From Candidatus Moraniibacteriota bacterium (GTDB lineage: Bacteria; Patescibacteriota; Minisyncoccia; Moranbacterales; UBA1568), in NCBI GenBank assembly GCA_023261685.1, contig JAHFOM010000023.1:1-15194 (forward strand): a stretch of DNA of 15,194 nt, written 5' to 3'. Under the pieces are notes generated by a model that saw only the letters and a program-made list of their open reading frames with translations, had not been told where the DNA came from and ran no database searches. Position 1 is the first letter of the stretch. Each line of letters starts with the position of its first letter. Shown in pieces: positions 11,248-15,194 of the stretch. Position numbers and translations under genes: made by a program.

Positions 11248-14200
11248 ACAACGGTTTCCACGCCATCGAGGTTTTTTATCTGAGTGAGGTGCTCTTCGGT
11301 GGGTGCGAGGGAAAACGTGGTTTCGATGGTGGCGCCTTGAATCTCGACGGCGACTTTTCGTGACCCAGTCGGAACTGTTCTGAGGAATTGAGAGAGGTGT
11401 TCGATCGTGTGCGCCGGCGCATCATTTTTGATGCTGATAAGCAGCGTGTTAGGAGTGTTCAATGAGCGCACCGGAGCATTGTTTTTTTCTCTTGCCGTCG
11501 TATGCTGGTTGCGGGTGGCCTCGGCACGCGCGAATTGCTCGAGTGTGTTTGCGGAAATGCGCTCCAGTCCTTCGGCGACACATTTGAGGGTGCCGTCTTT
11601 GTTTGAAACGCGCGCGTCCACGACGACCACCTCGTCCTCGATCCAGAGTTCGCCCGTGCGTTCTGCGGTCTTGCCGAAGACGAGGAGTTCGATGCGTCCG
11701 GTCAAGTCTTCAAGTCCGACGAAGTACATCACGCTCTGATTTTTGGTGAGAACTTTCCGGACACCGGTAATGACACCGCCGATACGCACATTGGTATTGT
11801 CAGGTTTTTTCTCCAGCATGCTTACTTTGGTGGTGGTTTTGTTGAAATATTCAGCGTATTCTTTGACGGGATGGTCGCTGACATAGAGGCCGAGGAGCTC
11901 CTTTTCCCAACTGAGCGTCATTTTTTTGGTTGCTACCAGAGCCGGAGAGAGGAGTATGTTACTTGTGGTCATTGCCATACCGCCGAAGAGGCTGTTTTGA
12001 TGCGTGTCGGCAATAGTTTTGAGGTTTTTGGAATACTGGAGAATGACATCGATGCTTTCCAGAAGCTGGTTGCGTTCCCCAAAGCCTTCTAGTGCGCCGA
12101 CTTTAATGAGTGCTTCGAGAGATTTCTTGTTCAAGTCTTTGGTTTTGACTCTCTCGACGAATGCTTCCAGTGTCGTATAGGGACCGCCCCGTTTCCGTTC
12201 CGCCACGATTTCAGCGGCGACGAGGTGTCCGACGTTCTTGACCGCGTTCAAGCCGAAACGGATACGTCCGCCCGCATCGTTACGCGAAGCACTATTGCGA
12301 GCGGGTTCTTCTCCTTGCTTGTACGGAATGACGGCGAACTCTCCGAAACTTTCATTGACGGATGGTGGGAGAACGGCGATACCCATTTCACGAGCCTCAC
12401 GGACTTCGATAGCGATACGATCGATAGTGTTTTGATCGGAAGTCAGGAGAGCCGCCATAAATTCCGCTGGATAATGAGCTTTGAGGTAGGCGGTTTGATA
12501 GCCGACGAGGGCATAACAAGCCGCGTGGGAACGGTTGAATCCGTAGCCGGCGAACGGCTCGATGAAAGCGAATACTTTTTCGCCGATGCTTTTGCCGACG
12601 CCGGTTGCTACGCACCCTTGGATGAATTTCTCTCTCTGCTCATTGACGAGCTCCTTGATTTTTTTTCCGACAGCCTTGCGGAGTACGTCAGCTTCTCCAA
12701 GAGAAAAACCAGCGAGGTCGCGTGCTATCTGCATCAGCTGTTCCTGATAGACGGCGACACCATAGGTGTTCTGCAGAATCGGTTCCAGTATCGGATGGAG
12801 GTATTTGATTTTTTTAGTGCCGTGCTTGCCGCCGATAAAGTCAGGAATGTAGTCCATCGGTCCTGGTCGATACAGAGCTACCATTGCGATGATATCTTCG
12901 AAAACCGTCGGTTTCAATTGTTTCAAATAACGCTTCATACCCGAGCTTTCCAACTGAAAGACACCGGTGGTACGCGCTTCCTGCAGGAGGGTAAAGGTGA
13001 GTGCATCGTCGAGGGGAATTTTTTCTATATCCACGGCCTCGTTTTTCGTTTTCCGGACGATACGGAGCGTGTTCTGGATAATGGTGAGGTTTTTGAGACC
13101 GAGAAAATCCATCTTGAGGAGACCGATTTTTTCGACAGCATTCATCTTGGTCGATGCGGGATACTGTGTCACCACACCAACGCGTGTGCCGGAGACCCGC
13201 TGAAGCGGCGTATACTCGGTGACCGGATCTTTGGTGATGACGACGCCGCAGGCATGCATCGAGGCGTGCCGGGCCAATCCTTCCACCTTGATCGCGGAGT
13301 CGATGAGTTTTTTTACGTCTGTACCTGATTCATACCACTGTTTGAATTCTTGCACTTCGTCGAGCGCTTTTTGGATCGAAGTGAACATCGGGATCATTTT
13401 GGATGTTTTGTCACAGAGATCATATGGGTAGCCGAGGGCGCGTCCGACATCGCGGATGGCCGCGCGCGCCGCCATCGTTCCGAACGTGATGATCTGCGCG
13501 ACATGATCGTTGCCGTATTTTTCGCGGACGTAGTTGAGGACATCATCGCGTCGATCATCGGCGAAGTCCATATCCACATCGGGCATCGAGATGCGTTCCG
13601 GGTTGAGGAAGCGTTCGAAGAGAAGATCGTATTTGATCGGATCGAGATCAGTGATACGGGTGAGGTAGGCGACGAAACTGCCGGCTGCCGAACCGCGTCC
13701 GGGACCGACGACCACGCCGTTATCTTTGGCCCAGTTGACGAAGTCTTGGACAATCAAGAAGTAAGAAGCAAAACCGGTTTTTTCGATGACATCCAGTTCG
13801 TAGTCCATCCTCGTCCGTTGTTCTTCGGTAATGATTTCTCCCGGGAAACGCTTTTGCAGTCCGATTTCACACAGTTCGCGCAAATAGGCGTCAGCCGTTT
13901 TTCCTTCCGGTAGGGGAAACTCCGGCAGATGATTCTCGCCCATATGGATTTTGAAGTCGATGCGTTCGGCGATCTTTCCGGTATTTTCGATGGCTTCAGG
14001 AAAGTCCTTGAAAATTTCTGCCATCTCTTCGCCGGAACGGAGTGACAGATCAAGCGCCATCATACTGAAACGCTCGGTGTCGGTGACTTTTTTGTTGTCG
14101 CGGATGCACAGCAGGATGTCTTGGACTTCCGCGTGTTCGCGTTTGACGTAATGCACGTCACAGGCGGCGACGAGCGGGATGCCGGCTTCACGGCTGATCT

Positions 14201-14771
14201 GGATGAGCCCCTGATTGGCGATCATCTGGTTTTCATATTCGAAATTCGGACCGAGCTCGAGATAGAAGTTCTCCTTGCCGAAGATATCCTGGTATTCGAG
14301 GGCGACCGCTTTGGCGCGCTCATAATTGCCATAGATGACCTCTGACGGTACTTCGCCTTGGAGCGATCCGGAGAGCGCGATCAGTCCTTCGTGGTACTGG
14401 CGGAGCAGGTTCTTGTCGGCGCGGGCCTTGTAGTAGAAGCCATCCAATTGCGCGATGGAGATGATTTTCATCAGATTCTTGTAGCCGGTTTCGTTCTGGA
14501 CGAGGAGCACGAGTTGATGTCGCCGTCGGTCTTCGGCGGTATTGTTTTTGCTCGCGAGGTCATGGCAGACAAAAATCTCCGCGCCGATGATCGCTTTGAT
14601 ACCATATTCTTTGGCCTTGCTCTGAAACTCCACGGCGCCGTAAAGGGCAGACGTATCGGTGAGTGCAAGCGAGGTCATTCCGTACTCTTTCGCCTGCGCC
14701 AACAACTCCTCTATTTTCGGGAGGGCGGTCAGGAGACTATAGTGCGAGTGCGTATGGAGATGAGTGAACAT
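11244..14771 (-). CDS. dnaE: DNA polymerase III subunit alpha
   Basis: This is the replicative polymerase of the DnaE1 type. From the ATG at 14771-14769 it has 1175 residues; an upstream in-frame start at 14807 would add twelve residues read from a hairpin arm and is rejected. The PHP domain begins at once (HLHTHSHYSLL, then GMTSLALTDTSALYGAVEF and AACDVHY at 202-208). The palm contains GPGRGSAAGSF (357-366) and the catalytic aspartates D398 and D400 in PDVDMDF, with the third at D555 in LLKMDFLGL. RPGPMDYIPDFI and FAGYGFNRSHAACYALVGYQTAYLKAHYP are typical finger sequences. An OB-fold follows near residue 995. Residues 816-835 are an unusual insert from a palindromic DNA element. miaA follows with an ATGA overlap. 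Confidence 0.98.
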   Translation of the reverse strand: MFTHLHTHSHYSLLTALPKIEELLAQAKEYGMTSLALTDTSALYGAVEFQSKAKEYGIKAIIGAEIFVCHDLASKNNTAEDRRRHQLVLLVQNETGYKNLMKIISIAQLDGFYYKARADKNLLRQYHEGLIALSGSLQGEVPSEVIYGNYERAKAVALEYQDIFGKENFYLELGPNFEYENQMIANQGLIQISREAGIPLVAACDVHYVKREHAEVQDILLCIRDNKKVTDTERFSMMALDLSLRSGEEMAEIFKDFPEAIENTGKIAERIDFKIHMGENHLPEFPLPEGKTADAYLRELCEIGLQKRFPGEIITEEQRTRMDYELDVIEKTGFASYFLIVQDFVNWAKDNGVVVGPGRGSAAGSFVAYLTRITDLDPIKYDLLFERFLNPERISMPDVDMDFADDRRDDVLNYVREKYGNDHVAQIITFGTMAARAAIRDVGRALGYPYDLCDKTSKMIPMFTSIQKALDEVQEFKQWYESGTDVKKLIDSAIKVEGLARHASMHACGVVITKDPVTEYTPLQRVSGTRVGVVTQYPASTKMNAVEKIGLLKMDFLGLKNLTIIQNTLRIVRKTKNEAVDIEKIPLDDALTFTLLQEARTTGVFQLESSGMKRYLKQLKPTVFEDIIAMVALYRPGPMDYIPDFIGGKHGTKKIKYLHPILEPILQNTYGVAVYQEQLMQIARDLAGFSLGEADVLRKAVGKKIKELVNEQREKFIQGCVATGVGKSIGEKVFAFIEPFAGYGFNRSHAACYALVGYQTAYLKAHYPAEFMAALLTSDQNTIDRIAIEVREAREMGIAVLPPSVNESFGEFAVIPYKQGEEPARNSASRNDAGGRIRFGLNAVKNVGHLVAAEIVAERKRGGPYTTLEAFVERVKTKDLNKKSLEALIKVGALEGFGERNQLLESIDVILQYSKNLKTIADTHQNSLFGGMAMTTSNILLSPALVATKKMTLSWEKELLGLYVSDHPVKEYAEYFNKTTTKVSMLEKKPDNTNVRIGGVITGVRKVLTKNQSVMYFVGLEDLTGRIELLVFGKTAERTGELWIEDEVVVVDARVSNKDGTLKCVAEGLERISANTLEQFARAEATRNQHTTAREKNNAPVRSLNTPNTLLISIKNDAPAHTIEHLSQFLRTVPTGSRKVAVEIQGATIETTFSLAPTEEHLTQIKNLDGVETVV
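12267..12326 (-). repeat. Palindromic insert translated within dnaE
   Basis: This encodes DnaE residues 816-835 (centre EEPARNSASRNDAGG), inside the loop between EFAVIP and RIRFGLNAVKNVG. E. coli DnaE has only a few residues there. CCCGC (12271-12275) and GCGGG (12301-12305) form the arms, and TCG (12277-12279) with CGA (12298-12300) extend the stem past one bulged base. The peptide looks like a translated repeat rather than protein sequence under family constraint. It does not match the miaA repeat. Confidence 0.6.
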
Positions 14772-14778
14772 AGTTCCG

Positions 14779-14897
14779 AATGTCAAAATCCAAATATCAA
14801 ATGTCAAATCAAATCCTAATGCTCAAAATTTCAACAAAAAAACCGCGCCAAAGATGGTGAAGCGGAATTTGAAATTTGGCATTTGAGCTTTGACATT
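14779..14897 (-). repeat. Long imperfect hairpin in the dnaE leader with a terminator-like stem in its loop
   Basis: Arms 14779-14809 and 14867-14897 match at 25 of 31 positions, with five of six differences being transitions. In the dnaE sense direction the 5' arm is the G-poor word array (AATGTCAAA and CAAAT words). The hairpin ends 7 nt before the dnaE ATG. The loop contains CCGC (14843-14846) and GCGG (14862-14865), with GCCA/TGGT inside. On the minus strand this stem is followed by seven T residues (14836-14842), the form of an intrinsic terminator or attenuator. Confidence 0.7.
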
Positions 14898-14905
14898 GTT
14901 GTGTG

Positions 14906-14947
14906 TTCCCTCATAGTCCAGGATATACCGTAGGATTCTGCAGGGAA
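14906..14947 (-). promoter_or_regulatory. Secondary-structure element in the dnaE leader
   Basis: TTCCCT (14906-14911) pairs perfectly with AGGGAA (14942-14947), and partial inner pairing occurs between AGTCC and AGGATT. If dnaE is transcribed from the -10 near 14963, this would be the first hairpin of a roughly 185-base leader. I do not recognise a known riboswitch class. Confidence 0.35.
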
Positions 14948-14962
14948 AATTACTGTATCCAG

Positions 14963-14971
14963 AGTATAGCA
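14963..14971 (-). promoter_or_regulatory. Candidate extended -10 promoter for dnaE
   Basis: On the minus strand the bases read TGC followed by TATACT, a good extended -10. No convincing -35 is visible at 16-18 bases. Transcription would begin near 14956 and run through a structured leader to dnaE and miaA. Confidence 0.45.
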
Positions 14972-14988
14972 GAAAAAGATCACTTTGC

Positions 14989-15002
14989 CACTACGAGTAG
15001 TG
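14989..15002. promoter_or_regulatory. Perfect palindrome between the divergent dnaE and rnhB promoters, possible operator
   Basis: CACTAC-GA-GTAGTG is a perfect inverted repeat with six-base arms. It abuts the candidate rnhB -10 box and lies about 18 bases upstream of the dnaE -10. The outer halves CACTA and TAGTG agree with the halves of the NrdR-box consensus, but the centre does not, and I see no clear second box. A regulator binding here could control both genes. Confidence 0.4.
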
Positions 15003-15008
15003 TATACT
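15003..15008 (+). promoter_or_regulatory. Candidate -10 box for rnhB
   Basis: TATACT lies six bases before the rnhB ATG (15015). With the usual spacing, transcription would start at or next to the ATG, giving a leaderless mRNA. No good -35 is visible. Confidence 0.35.
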
Positions 15009-15014
15009 GCATAT

Positions 15015-15194
15015 ATGCAAGAAACAACATTTGCAAAAGAACGGAGTCTGATGCTGGAAAAGCCGGTTTTGGTCGTGGGGGTGGATGAAGTCGGGCGCGG
15101 ACCGCTCGCCGGACCGGTAGTGGCGGCAGCAGTGTGTTACAAAGATCCGACGTTCGCTATTCCGGAGAATCTCGTTAAAGAGTTCTCGTTCATC
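15015..15194 (+). CDS. rnhB: Ribonuclease HII, N-terminal part
   Basis: RNase HII cleaves RNA in RNA-DNA hybrids and at single ribonucleotides in DNA. The first 60 codons are in the window and the gene runs off the right edge. The reading starts MQETTFAKERSLMLEKP and continues with VVGVDEVGRGPLAGPVVAAA, the first conserved RNase HII block, with the metal-binding Asp and Glu of the DEVGRG motif at residues 24-25. The gene is divergent from dnaE across about 240 bases that hold the dnaE hairpin leader and a palindromic operator candidate. Confidence 0.93.
   Translation, partial: MQETTFAKERSLMLEKPVLVVGVDEVGRGPLAGPVVAAAVCYKDPTFAIPENLVKEFSFI

Noticed and set aside
12225..13328. Plus-strand open frame of 367 codons inside dnaE
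   Set aside because: It lies opposite the catalytic part of DnaE, and its composition is that expected from the complement of a coding frame.
14772..14807. Upstream start adding twelve residues to DnaE
   Set aside because: The added residues are read from the hairpin arm, while HLHTHSHYSLL at the next ATG is the canonical DnaE beginning.
14898..15014. tRNA or small RNA gene between dnaE and rnhB
   Set aside because: No cloverleaf, CCA end or T-loop sequence was found on either strand.

Overview
The window looks like a chromosomal segment of a Candidate Phyla Radiation (Patescibacteria) bacterium, most likely a Parcubacteria-type lineage. This is inferred from protein character, tight gene packing, the hybrid gene order and the unusual low-complexity intergenic hairpins. 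Several genes end in TGA, so the standard bacterial code applies rather than the TGA-as-glycine code. All but one of the genes encode recognisable core functions. The unusual material lies between genes and, twice, inside them.

Layout. Left block (+): gatC, gatA and a small membrane protein with a HEPN-like Rx4H motif, then a strong promoter and secE-nusG-rplK-rplA. rplJ-rplL do not follow rplA. Middle block (+): a thymidylate module of dcd (probably a bifunctional dCTP deaminase/dUTPase), thyA, folA, a P-loop kinase of uncertain substrate, a divergent tmk, a MazG-type pyrophosphohydrolase, then gatB. Right block (-): dnaE and miaA, overlapping by ATGA and converging on gatB. At the right edge rnhB (+, partial) diverges from dnaE.

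How the genes work together. The middle block forms an almost complete route dCTP -> dUMP -> dTMP -> dTDP. FolA regenerates the folate consumed by ThyA, and a MazG-like enzyme may clean the nucleotide pool. All three subunits of the tRNA-dependent amidotransferase GatCAB are present, but gatB lies about 6.5 kb from gatA. secE/nusG/rplK/rplA serve secretion, transcription elongation and the ribosome. dnaE, rnhB and miaA serve replication, RNA-primer or ribonucleotide removal, and tRNA modification.

Most interesting signal. Six start codons (gatC, gatA, nusG, rplK, dcd, dnaE) are each preceded by a long imperfect inverted repeat. Its arms are written in short G-poor words on one side and their complement on the other. 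Within the operons these hairpins run from just after the upstream stop codon to 4-9 nt before the next ATG. Each locus uses its own words, yet both arms of a locus share them. Separately, a dispersed CCTGAGC(N2-3)GTCGAAGG repeat occurs once between rplK and rplA and once in frame inside miaA, and a different palindromic insert is translated within dnaE.
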